Origin: Phycisphaerales bacterium | GTDB taxonomy: Bacteria > Planctomycetota > Phycisphaerae > Tepidisphaerales > Tepidisphaeraceae | NCBI GenBank assembly: GCA_028288905.1 | Contig: JAQGHJ010000579.1 | Location: 1 to 5,767, forward strand | Direction: 5' to 3' | Length of the DNA stretch: 5,767 bases | Part shown: positions 1 through 5,024 of the stretch, piece by piece | Layout: every line of letters starts with the position of its first letter | Position numbering within the stretch: position 1 is the stretch's first letter | Notes under the pieces: generated by a model | Database searches by the model: none | What the model was told of the DNA's origin: nothing | The model's input: the letters and a program-made list of their open reading frames with translations, nothing else | Position numbers and translations under genes: made by a program

Positions 1-66
1 GACATGCCCGCGTACGACCCGGCGGACCGCGCACCGCCCGACGGGTTCGACGACAGCGACGACTAA
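1..66 (+). CDS. C-terminal end of an unidentified protein (5' part outside window)
   Basis: Frame 1 is open from the first base and ends at TAA (64-66), giving 21 residues that finish in an acidic tail, ..GFDDSDD. The proline- and aspartate-rich tail has no recognisable domain, so no function can be given. The codons are G/C-ending like those of the neighbours, which supports a real gene end rather than a chance frame. An in-frame ATG at 4-6 could only start a 20-residue peptide, so a longer upstream gene is the better reading. The 77 bases to the next gene contain a C-rich run (99-108) but no convincing terminator or promoter. Confidence 0.5.
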   Translation, partial: DMPAYDPADRAPPDGFDDSDD

Positions 67-143
67 CGACAATCGAGCGGGTAAGCCGACCGGGCTCGCC
101 CCCCCCACCCGCGACTCACGACCCCCAACCTTCGAGCCCACCC

Positions 144-1106
144 ATGCCCCTCAAACCCCACGGCAAGATCTACGACACGATCACCGACACGATCGGCGGC
201 ACCCCGCTGGTCCGGCTGAACCGCATCATCCCGCCCGGCGGGGCGACGGTGGCCGTCAAGTGCGAGTTCTTCAACCCGCTGTCGAGCGTGAAGGACCGGA
301 TCGGGCTGGCCATGATCGAGGCCGGCGAGCGGGCCGGGCTCGTCGACGCCGGCACCGTCATCGTCGAGCCGACGAGCGGGAACACCGGCATCGCGCTGGC
401 GTTCGTGTGCGCGGCCAAGGGGTACACGCTGATCCTGACGATGCCCGAGAGCATGAGCATCGAGCGCCGCCGGCTGCTCAAGGCGCTCGGGGCGCAGGTG
501 GTGCTGACGCCGGCCGCCGACGGCATGCGGGGGGCGATCAACAAGGCCGAGGAGATCGCCAAGGAGCACCCCAAGAGCTACATCCCCCAGCAGTTCCAGA
601 ACCCGGCGAACCCGGCGATCCACCACGCGACGACGGCCGAGGAGATCTGGGCGGACACGAACGGGCAGGTCGACATCCTGGTCGCCGGCGTCGGGACGGG
701 CGGGACGATCACCGGCGTGGCCGAGGTGATCAAGCCGCGGAAGCCGTCGTTCAAGGCGATCGCGGTCGAGCCGGCCGCGTCCCCGGTCATCACGCAGACC
801 CGGGCGGGCGAGCCGGTGAAGCCGGGCCGGCACAAGGTGCAGGGGATCGGGGCCGGGTTCGTGCCCGGGAACCTGCACCTGCCGGTGGTGGACGAGGTGG
901 TGACGATCACGGACGAGGAGGCGTTCGCCTGGGCCCGCCGGCTGCACAAGGAGGAGGGGATCTTCGGCGGCATCAGCTCCGGCGGGAACGTGGCCGCCGC
1001 GGCGAAGGTGGCGGCCCGGCCGGAGAACAAGGGGAAGCTGATCGTGACGATCATGTGCAGCTTCGGCGAGCGGTACCTGAGCACGCCGCTGTTCGAGGAG
1101 GAGTGA
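144..1106 (+). CDS. cysK: Cysteine synthase (O-acetylserine sulfhydrylase)
   Basis: PLP enzyme that condenses O-acetyl-L-serine with sulfide to give L-cysteine and acetate, the last step of sulfate assimilation; cytosolic. The 320 residues match the usual 300-330 of the family. Visible motifs: [10 protein letters not shown] (residues 16-25); SSVKDRIG with the PLP Schiff-base lysine at K50; the substrate loop PTSGNTG (76-82); MPESMS (100-105); the phosphate-binding GTGGT (184-188); GISSGGN (276-282), with the serine that contacts the pyridine nitrogen at 278 or 279; and the C-terminal GERYLST (308-314). All key residues are present. There is no CBS domain pair, which argues against cystathionine beta-synthase. 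The ATG lies directly before the conserved [14 protein letters not shown] start, so the N-terminus is secure although no Shine-Dalgarno is visible. A toxin-antitoxin block begins 47 bp downstream; cysC and cysH follow on the same strand. Confidence 0.96.
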   Translation: MPLKPHGKIYDTITDTIGGTPLVRLNRIIPPGGATVAVKCEFFNPLSSVKDRIGLAMIEAGERAGLVDAGTVIVEPTSGNTGIALAFVCAAKGYTLILTMPESMSIERRRLLKALGAQVVLTPAADGMRGAINKAEEIAKEHPKSYIPQQFQNPANPAIHHATTAEEIWADTNGQVDILVAGVGTGGTITGVAEVIKPRKPSFKAIAVEPAASPVITQTRAGEPVKPGRHKVQGIGAGFVPGNLHLPVVDEVVTITDEEAFAWARRLHKEEGIFGGISSGGNVAAAAKVAARPENKGKLIVTIMCSFGERYLSTPLFEEE

Positions 1107-1138
1107 CCGGCGGGGCGGCGGCCGGCCTAGTACCTCGT

Positions 1139-1152
1139 GAAGGAGCGCCTTC
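1139..1152 (+). promoter_or_regulatory. Shine-Dalgarno inside a perfect inverted repeat before vapB
   Basis: AAGGAG (1140-1145) lies 8 bases before the ATG at 1154, one of the few clear ribosome binding sites in the window. It sits inside the inverted repeat GAAGG-AGCG-CCTTC, which could form a 5-bp hairpin hiding the site or could serve as a DNA operator. Antitoxins of this family commonly bind palindromes in their own leader, so autoregulation is plausible. The repeat is short and could be chance. Confidence 0.45.
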
Positions 1153-1153
1153 C

Positions 1154-1402
1154 ATGAAGCCTTTGGAAATCACGAACCTGCCGGACGAGGTTTACGAGCG
1201 AATTGAAAAGTTAGCCCGCGCCAGCGGCACGTCCGTGGCCGACGTGGCCGCCAGCTTTATCACCGAGGCCGTTGCCGGCGGCGACGAGGCCGAGGTTCGG
1301 CTGCTCGCGGACGTCCGGGCCGAACGGGAGCAGATGGCCAGCGAGGGCGTCTGGATCACCGACGCGGACATCCGCGCGGGGCGGGAGTGGGGCCGCAAAT
1401 GA
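1154..1402 (+). CDS. vapB: VapB-like ribbon-helix-helix antitoxin
   Basis: Antitoxin expected to neutralise the PIN ribonuclease encoded immediately downstream and to repress the operon. The 82-residue product begins with a typical ribbon-helix-helix domain: a beta strand KPLEITNL (2-9), helix LPDEVYERIEKLARASG (9-25) and helix SVADVAASFITEAV (27-40), resembling FitA/Arc-type antitoxins. A charged helix (44-62) leads to GVWITDADIRAGREWGRK (65-82), the kind of tail that threads into the VapC active site. The start is fixed by AAGGAG eight bases upstream. Its TGA overlaps the vapC ATG in ATGA, a hallmark of coupled toxin-antitoxin pairs. The first part uses TTT, GAA, AAA and TTA codons that are rare in neighbouring genes, hinting at acquisition by transfer. 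The identity as an RHH antitoxin rests on fold pattern plus partner; the exact subfamily is not certain. Confidence 0.85.
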   Translation: MKPLEITNLPDEVYERIEKLARASGTSVADVAASFITEAVAGGDEAEVRLLADVRAEREQMASEGVWITDADIRAGREWGRK

Positions 1403-1797
1403 TCGTCGCGGACGCGAACCTCATTGCGTACTTCGTCATCCCGGGCGAGCGGACCAAGGAGGCGGAACGGGTTCGCGCGAAAGACAAGGATTGGGTCGTC
1501 CCGTCCGTGTTCCCGCACGAGTTGTGCAACGTGCTCGGGAACTACATCCGGCGGGCCGGCATGCCGCGGGATCGGGCCGTCCGCCTGTACCGACGAGGCC
1601 TGCCGGTCGCCACGGTGCGGCACCTCGCGGCCGACCCGGCGGACGTCCTCCGCATGGTCGAGCAGTCCGGCTGCTCGACCTACGACCTGGAATACGTCTG
1701 GCTCGCCATGAAGCTCGGCGTGCGGCTCGTAACCACCGACAAAGAGGTGCTCGACGCATACCCGGACGTGGCGATCCGGATGGGTGAATTCGCGTGA
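1399..1797 (+). CDS. vapC: VapC-like PIN-domain ribonuclease toxin
   Basis: Metal-dependent endoribonuclease toxin; relatives cut tRNA or rRNA when the antitoxin is lost. The 132 residues are the standard PIN toxin length. All four acidic positions of the PIN active site can be assigned: D5 in VADAN, E41 in PHELCNVL, D96 in CSTYDLEYVWLA, and D114 in LVTTDKEVL, so the nuclease looks intact. The ATG at 1399 is preferred over an in-frame GTG at 1387 because it places the first strand MIVADAN at the N-terminus, as in the family, and gives the classic ATGA overlap with vapB. The 3' end overlaps the next gene (GTGA, 1794-1797), so the acetyltransferase is probably translated from the same mRNA by coupling. 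The cellular RNA target cannot be read from the sequence. Confidence 0.9.
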   Translation: MIVADANLIAYFVIPGERTKEAERVRAKDKDWVVPSVFPHELCNVLGNYIRRAGMPRDRAVRLYRRGLPVATVRHLAADPADVLRMVEQSGCSTYDLEYVWLAMKLGVRLVTTDKEVLDAYPDVAIRMGEFA

Positions 1798-2306
1798 GCG
1801 CGATCCCGGCGAGCGCGGACGATGCGTCGACGGTCGCCCTCGCCCCCGCCACCCCGGCCGACCTCGGCCTGCTGGCCGGGTACCTGCGGGGGCTGCGGGC
1901 GGACGACCCGATGCCGGCCGAAACGGCCGCGGACGACGCGACGGCCCTGGCCGCGGTGGCGGCCCTGCTGGCCGACCCGGCCCTCGGGCGGGCGTGGGTG
2001 ATCCGAGCCGGCGCGGACGGGGCCGGCGGCTCCCGGCCGGTCGGGTACGCGGTCCTGACGTTCGTCCACAGCATCGAGTTCGGCGGCCGGTGCGGGTTCG
2101 TCGACGAGCTGTACGTCGATCCGGCCGCACGCGGCCGCGGGGTCGGGCGGCGGGCACTGGACCTCGTCGCGGCCGAGGCCCGCGCCCTCGGCGTCCGCGT
2201 CCTGATGCTGGAGGTGTCGCCCGAGAACGAGCGGGCGGCGAAGCTGTACCGGTCGGCCGGGTTCGGTGACCGGAAGTACAAGTTGATGGCCAAGCGGCTT
2301 GCCTGA
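1794..2306 (+). CDS. GNAT-family N-acetyltransferase
   Basis: Acetyl-CoA-dependent N-acetyltransferase of unknown substrate, 170 residues. The core fold is easily seen: a central strand GYAVLTFVHSI (84-94), then FVDELYVDPAARGRGVGRRALDLV (102-125) containing the acetyl-CoA pyrophosphate loop R113-GRGVG, a following strand VLMLEVSPENERAAKLYRSAGF (136-157) with N145 and Y152 at the usual motif B positions, and a C-terminal KYKLMAKRL. The first 80 residues are alanine-rich and give no substrate clue. The GTG start overlaps the vapC stop codon (GTGA), and no Shine-Dalgarno is evident, so translation is likely coupled to vapC. It could be an unrelated passenger, a protein N-acetyltransferase, or part of the toxin-antitoxin unit. 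It differs from TacT-type toxins in its context, because the antitoxin already has a PIN partner. Confidence 0.88.
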   Translation: MSAIPASADDASTVALAPATPADLGLLAGYLRGLRADDPMPAETAADDATALAAVAALLADPALGRAWVIRAGADGAGGSRPVGYAVLTFVHSIEFGGRCGFVDELYVDPAARGRGVGRRALDLVAAEARALGVRVLMLEVSPENERAAKLYRSAGFGDRKYKLMAKRLA

Positions 2307-2327
2307 CCGGGCCGGCCCGCCCGTCTA

Positions 2328-2502
2328 ACCACGGAGGCACGGAGACACGGAGGTCAACCCGACGCTCCGCGCCCGTGGGGCAAGCCGGACGAGCTTAGGT
2401 TGTGCCGTGGCAAGGGAACACATAGCTTCGACTCTATCCGGCGCATTTTGAAGAATTGAGTGACCCCAGACGTCGAATTGACCTCCGTGACTCCGTGGTG
2501 AA
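2328..2502. repeat. CACGGAG-type inverted-repeat element in the cysC leader
   Basis: The 207-bp gap between the acetyltransferase and cysC is largely taken up by this element. Its left end has three near copies of an 8-9 base unit CACGGAG (2329-2353). The right end (2478-2499) carries the reverse complement in two copies. Arms 2338-2364 and 2471-2497 pair with 3 mismatches in 27 by hand count, with a loop of about 106 bases, so the transcript could fold into a long hairpin ending 12 bases before the cysC ATG. The interior includes an A/T-richer patch (2445-2460) unlike the surrounding DNA. I know similar CACGGAG repeats from planctomycete intergenic DNA, but mobility is inference. No convincing promoter was found inside it. 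Confidence 0.7.
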
Positions 2503-2513
2503 CTTCTCCCGAC

Positions 2514-3128
2514 ATGACGACGGACAACAAAGCGACCAACATCCAGTGGCACGACGGGACGGTCAGCCGGGCCGACCGCCAGCGGCTGCTCCGCCAGCGG
2601 GGGGTCGTGCTCTGGTTCACCGGGCTGTCGGGGGCCGGCAAGAGCACGGTCGCGTGCCTCGTCGAGCAGATGCTGCTCGACCGCGGGCGGCTGGCGTACC
2701 GGCTGGACGGGGACAACGTCCGGCACGGGCTCAACAAGAACCTCGGGTTCACCGCCGCCGACCGGCAGGAGAACATCCGGCGGGTCGGGGAGGTCGCCCG
2801 GCTGTTCGCCGACGCCGGCGTCGTCGTGCTGGCCAGCTTCGTCAGCCCGTACCGGGCGGACCGCGACGCCGTCCGGGCCCTGCTCCCGCCCGGCGACTTC
2901 GCCGAGGTGTACGTGAAGGCGTCGCTGGCCGCCGCCGAGCGGCGGGACCCCAAGGGGCTGTACAAGAAGGCCCGGTCCGGCGAGATCAAGCACTTCACCG
3001 GCATCGACGACCCGTACGAGCCGCCGGAGCGGGCGGAGATCGTGCTCGACACCGAACAGCTATCGCCGGCCGACGCGGCGGCCCGGGTGCTGGAGCACCT
3101 GGAGCGGGGCGGGTACTTGGCGGCGTGA
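2514..3128 (+). CDS. cysC: Adenylylsulfate (APS) kinase
   Basis: Transfers phosphate from ATP to the 3' hydroxyl of adenosine 5'-phosphosulfate, giving PAPS, the activated sulfate used for reduction or sulfation; cytosolic. The 204 residues match stand-alone bacterial CysC. Motifs in order: an N-terminal segment NIQWHDGTVSRADR (9-22); P-loop GLSGAGKST (37-45); LDGDNVRHGLN (64-74), which binds APS; DRQENIRR (83-90); SFVSPYR (108-114), whose S111 matches the serine phosphorylated in the enterobacterial enzyme; and the lid region RDPKGLYKKAR through FTGIDDPYEPPE (144-172). No ATP sulfurylase domain is fused. No Shine-Dalgarno is visible; the ATG directly follows an inverted-repeat element. The last 30 codons have a diverged second copy about 330 bp downstream. 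A small membrane-protein gene starts 16 bases after the stop and may be co-transcribed. Confidence 0.96.
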   Translation: MTTDNKATNIQWHDGTVSRADRQRLLRQRGVVLWFTGLSGAGKSTVACLVEQMLLDRGRLAYRLDGDNVRHGLNKNLGFTAADRQENIRRVGEVARLFADAGVVVLASFVSPYRADRDAVRALLPPGDFAEVYVKASLAAAERRDPKGLYKKARSGEIKHFTGIDDPYEPPERAEIVLDTEQLSPADAAARVLEHLERGGYLAA

Positions 3129-3144
3129 GACGGAGGCCAAAGGG

Positions 3145-3354
3145 GTGCGTTGGGCCGTCTTCACCCTAACTTGCCTAACGGGCCTGTTCGCCCTTTACGC
3201 GACCGCGTACTGGACGTGGGTGTGCGCGACGCCTTTGACAGCGGATCAAATGGGCCGCGCCCGGTACAACGCCAACTGCTGGCTCGGCATCACCGGTATG
3301 AGTTTAGTTTGCACTGTTGGATCGCTGAGCTTCGCACTCCGGAAGATGCGGTAG
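3145..3354 (+). CDS. Small two-helix membrane protein, unknown function
   Basis: A 69-residue product that I do not recognise. GGAGG (3132-3136) lies 8 bases before the GTG start, a good ribosome binding site in a window where such sites are rare; this is the main evidence that the gene is real. Two hydrophobic segments are visible, residues 4-27 (rich in L, A, T, Y, W) and 45-65, joined by a polar loop TADQMGRARYNAN (32-44). The chain ends RKMR. The positive C-terminus suggests both ends face the cytoplasm. Codon choice is less G/C-biased than in the neighbours (CCT, TTT, TTA, AGT), suggesting a different origin. It lies between cysC and a decayed copy of the cysC 3' end, so it may have arrived with the rearrangement that made that copy. 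A role in sulfur metabolism cannot be claimed from position alone. Confidence 0.6.
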   Translation: MRWAVFTLTCLTGLFALYATAYWTWVCATPLTADQMGRARYNANCWLGITGMSLVCTVGSLSFALRKMR

Positions 3355-3364
3355 GACGAGTCCG

Positions 3365-3454
3365 GAGGTCGTACTGGGCACCGAGCGGTCGTCGCCGGCC
3401 GATGTGGGGGCGCGGGTGATGGAGCACCTGGAGCGGGGCGGGTACCTGACGGCC
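3365..3454 (+). pseudogene. Diverged duplicate of the cysC 3' end (fragment)
   Basis: These 90 bases align without gaps to the last 30 sense codons of cysC (3036-3125). By hand count 73 of 90 bases agree, including 26 consecutive bases near the end, and the translation keeps 22 of 30 residues (EVVLGTE..., then SPAD, then EHLERGGYL). The cysC stop is replaced by CAG and the frame runs on into the palindromic element that follows. There is no start and no kinase core, so this is a remnant. Similarity may extend a few bases upstream (about 3356). Differences include both silent and replacement changes, so the copy is either old or came from a related but different cysC. The small membrane-protein gene separates the two copies. 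Confidence 0.85.
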
Positions 3455-3474
3455 CAGCGGGTCGGGTCCCGCCC

Positions 3475-3726
3475 CCGTGGCACGGGTTTCCAACCCGTGA
3501 CGTGTGTGCACCCACGCCCCGGCCGTACCCGGCCGGCAGGCAAGAGCGCAGCGACGGACGTGTGAAAGACCCGTGGCGGAGGAAACTCGCGTCCGGCTCC
3601 ACCGTGCCGGCTCCATCGTGAAGACGCGGGTTTGGCGGCCCGGTCGCTGCGCTCGGGTGGGGCGGGCCGAGTACAGCCCGCCGGTCGTGAGTACACGCCC
3701 GCACGGGTTGGAAACCCGTGCCACGG
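3475..3726. repeat. REPIN-like palindromic element (two inverted REP hairpins plus spacer)
   Basis: The outer 25 bases (3475-3499 and 3702-3726) are perfect inverted repeats of each other. Each contains a hairpin of its own, CACGGGTT-TCC-AACCCGTG (3481-3499 and, inverted, 3702-3720), next to a GTGG tetranucleotide (3477-3480; reverse complement CCAC at 3721-3724). A GTRG-type head followed by a hairpin is the layout of REP sequences mobilised by RAYT (TnpA-REP) transposases, and an inverted REP pair is a REPIN. Complementarity continues inward: 3544-3555 with 3643-3654 exactly (12 bp), and 3588-3593 with 3623-3628, so the whole unit is one long imperfect hairpin. The tip carries two tandem 14-base copies (3593-3606, 3607-3620) differing at one base. 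No target duplication and no transposase gene are visible. This element and the cysC remnant fill most of the 454-bp gap between genes. Confidence 0.75.
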
Positions 3727-3742
3727 TGCACCGCCGTGCCGA

Positions 3743-3774
3743 CGCCGGCGCAACCTACGCCAGCACCGCCGGCG
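3743..3774 (+). repeat. Short inverted repeat upstream of the PHP gene
   Basis: CGCCGGCG at 3743-3750 recurs at 3767-3774. Because the octamer is self-complementary, the two copies are both direct and inverted repeats and could pair into an 8-bp stem with a 16-base loop, 34 bases before the PHP start codon. It is not followed by a T run, so it is a poor intrinsic terminator; an operator role is possible. In DNA this rich in G and C, chance is also plausible. Confidence 0.3.
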
Positions 3775-3808
3775 CCAAGGACCGAAGTCTAACGATCGAC
3801 ACCGCCCC

Positions 3809-4741
3809 ATGAGCAACGTCACCTACGTCGACCTCCACACCCACTCGACCGCGTCCGACGGCACGTACGCCCCGGCCGACGTCGTCCGGCTGGCCGCGGC
3901 CCGGGATTTGTCCGCCCTCGCGCTGACCGACCACGACACCGTCAACGGCGTGGCCGAGGCGGCGGCGGCGGCGGCCGAGGTCGGCATCGATTTCCTCGCC
4001 GGCATCGAGATCTCGGCCGAGTACCCGCACCCGGGCACGATGCACATCCTCGGGTACGGGATCGACCCGGCCAGCCCCGTGCTCCGCTCCCTGACTGCGA
4101 CCCTGCTCGGCGGGCGGGACGACCGGAACCCGAAGATCATCGCCAAGCTCCAAGCCGCCGGCGTCGCGATCACGATGGTCGAGGTCGAGGCCGAGGCGAA
4201 GGTCGTGAAGCCGGACCCGGCCACGGCTGATGCCGGCGGGGGTGCCGGCGGTGAGCCGGCCCAGAAGAAGCCGATCGGCCGCCCGCACATCGCCGCCGTC
4301 CTGCTCCGCAAGGGGTACGTCGGCACGATCAAGGAAGCGTTCGACAAGTACCTCGCCCCCGGCGGCCTCGCGTACTTCGACAAGGAGCGGCTGTCGCCCC
4401 GCACCGCGTTACAAATGATCCGTGACTCCGGCGGGGTGGCCGTCCTCGCCCACCCGGTGCAGTTGCGGACGACGAACGACGCCCAGCTCGAGACCGTCCT
4501 CAAGGACCTGGTCGACCACGGGCTCGGCGGGCTCGAGACGATCCACAGCGACCACGACGCCGCCCACGTCGAACAGTACACGGCGCTGGCCGACCGGTTC
4601 GGGCTCGTCACGACCGGCGGCAGCGACTTCCACGGGACGAACAAGAAGGACATCCACCTCGGCGCCGCCCGCGGCGGCCGGCGGGTGCCGCGGGCGTTCT
4701 ATGAAAAGCTGCGGGCCCGGGTCGAGGCGGGGCGGGGGTGA
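3809..4741 (+). CDS. PHP-domain metal-dependent phosphoesterase (RNase AM/YciV-like)
   Basis: Predicted phosphoesterase with a trinuclear metal centre, 310 residues. PHP motifs are complete: DLHTHS (D8, H10, H12) and D17; LTDHD (H42); GIEIS (E67); MHILGY (H79); LAHP (H215); SDFHG (D273, H275). The layout, including IGRPHIA (156-162) between the third and fourth motifs, matches the RNase AM/YciV (TrpH) group, members of which remove the 3' phosphate from 3',5'-bisphosphonucleotides such as PAP, and in Escherichia coli degrade short 5'-phosphorylated RNA. Next to cysC and cysH, a role in clearing the PAP left by PAPS reduction is an attractive inference; RNA processing is the alternative. A low-complexity stretch of about 25 residues (131-155, rich in A, G, P, K) interrupts the domain where relatives are usually shorter. 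The ATG at 3809 gives the expected immediate VDLHTH; longer in-frame versions run through repeat DNA. Confidence 0.88.
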   Translation: MSNVTYVDLHTHSTASDGTYAPADVVRLAAARDLSALALTDHDTVNGVAEAAAAAAEVGIDFLAGIEISAEYPHPGTMHILGYGIDPASPVLRSLTATLLGGRDDRNPKIIAKLQAAGVAITMVEVEAEAKVVKPDPATADAGGGAGGEPAQKKPIGRPHIAAVLLRKGYVGTIKEAFDKYLAPGGLAYFDKERLSPRTALQMIRDSGGVAVLAHPVQLRTTNDAQLETVLKDLVDHGLGGLETIHSDHDAAHVEQYTALADRFGLVTTGGSDFHGTNKKDIHLGAARGGRRVPRAFYEKLRARVEAGRG

Positions 4742-4786
4742 CGGCGCGACGGAATGACCGCGCGACGGAGTGACCGCGCGACGGAA
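4739..4786 (+). repeat. Three tandem 16-bp repeats spanning the PHP stop codon
   Basis: The unit TGACCGCGCGACGGAA occurs three times head to tail (4739-4754, 4755-4770, 4771-4786) with only two single-base differences (G for C at 4743; G for A at 4770). The first unit starts with the TGA stop of the PHP gene. Because 16 is not a multiple of three, the three TGA triplets fall in three different frames, so the array stops translation in every forward frame. Confidence 0.8.
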
Positions 4787-4980
4787 ACCTCTCGTCGAGC
4801 GCCCGGCGCGCCTCGTGCGACCCGGCGCGACGAACCCGTTTAGCGGTCGGACCGAAGGTCCACTGTCGCGCGGGCACGACCCGCGGACGACGCCCGCCCA
4901 ACGCCCAGCGGACGCCCAGCCCTGCGGGCTGTCACTAAAAGGGGGTTCGCGCCTACCATCACGCATCGGTGTCCGTCGTT
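4787..4980. other. Non-coding gap with short direct and inverted repeats
   Basis: No credible gene is seen between the 16-bp repeats and the cysH leader repeats. The stretch holds a 9-base direct repeat CCCGGCGCG (4802-4810, 4821-4829), a small inverted repeat GGACC-GAA-GGTCC (4849-4861), a 9-base direct repeat ACGCCCAGC (4901-4909, 4912-4920), and the hairpin CAGCCC-TGC-GGGCTG (4917-4931). The last has a perfect 6-bp stem but is followed by TCACTAAAAGG rather than a T run, so it does not look like a standard intrinsic terminator. No promoter with a good match to consensus was found. Confidence 0.5.
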
Positions 4981-5011
4981 TCGTCATTCGTCATTCGAGT
5001 TTCATCATTCG
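4981..5011 (+). repeat. GTCATTC short tandem repeats before cysH
   Basis: GTCATTC occurs twice in tandem (4983-4996) and is followed by degenerate copies (TCATCATTCG, 5002-5011), ending 13 bases before the cysH ATG. It is A/T-rich compared with everything around it. I recall similar CATTCG-type runs in intergenic DNA of several bacterial groups including planctomycetes. It provides no Shine-Dalgarno, but its low structure could keep the cysH start region open. Confidence 0.6.
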
Positions 5012-5024
5012 TTGATCGAGTCCC

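Noticed and set aside
63..947. Long minus-strand reading frame opposite cysK
   Set aside because: It is rich in R, G, D, P and H and has no domain, the typical shadow of a G/C-biased gene; the + strand frame is an unmistakable CysK.
1107..1125. Possible terminator hairpin after cysK (CCGGC ... GCCGG)
   Set aside because: A five-base stem with a nine-base loop and no following T run; short G/C inverted repeats are expected in this composition.
1387..1797. Longer vapC starting at GTG 1387
   Set aside because: The ATG at 1399 starts directly before the first PIN strand and gives the ATGA overlap with vapB; the longer form adds four residues with no family support.
1192..2340. Long minus-strand reading frames across the vapB-vapC-GNAT block
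   Set aside because: Arginine- and proline-rich translations without recognisable folds, opposite three overlapping + strand genes with clear motifs.
2400..2428. Possible sigma-70 promoter TTGTGC, 17 bases, TAGCTT upstream of cysC
   Set aside because: Each hexamer matches consensus at only 3 of 6 positions, so it cannot be distinguished from chance.
3632..3808. N-terminal extension of the PHP gene
   Set aside because: The in-frame extension translates the REPIN-like element and gives arginine-rich sequence; the PHP domain begins right after ATG 3809.
3246..3822. Overlapping reading frames on both strands between the small membrane gene and the PHP gene
   Set aside because: They read through the palindromic element (giving phrases such as TGFQPV and GNPCHG on opposite strands) and have no coding features of their own.
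4917..4940. CAGCCC-TGC-GGGCTG hairpin as intrinsic terminator of the PHP gene
   Set aside because: The stem is good, but it is followed by an A and G run on the + strand and lies about 175 bases after the stop codon, so terminator status is not supported.
4739..5011. Repeats before cysH considered as a CRISPR array
   Set aside because: The units are 7 or 16 bases, directly abutting and without unique spacers, so this is not a CRISPR array.
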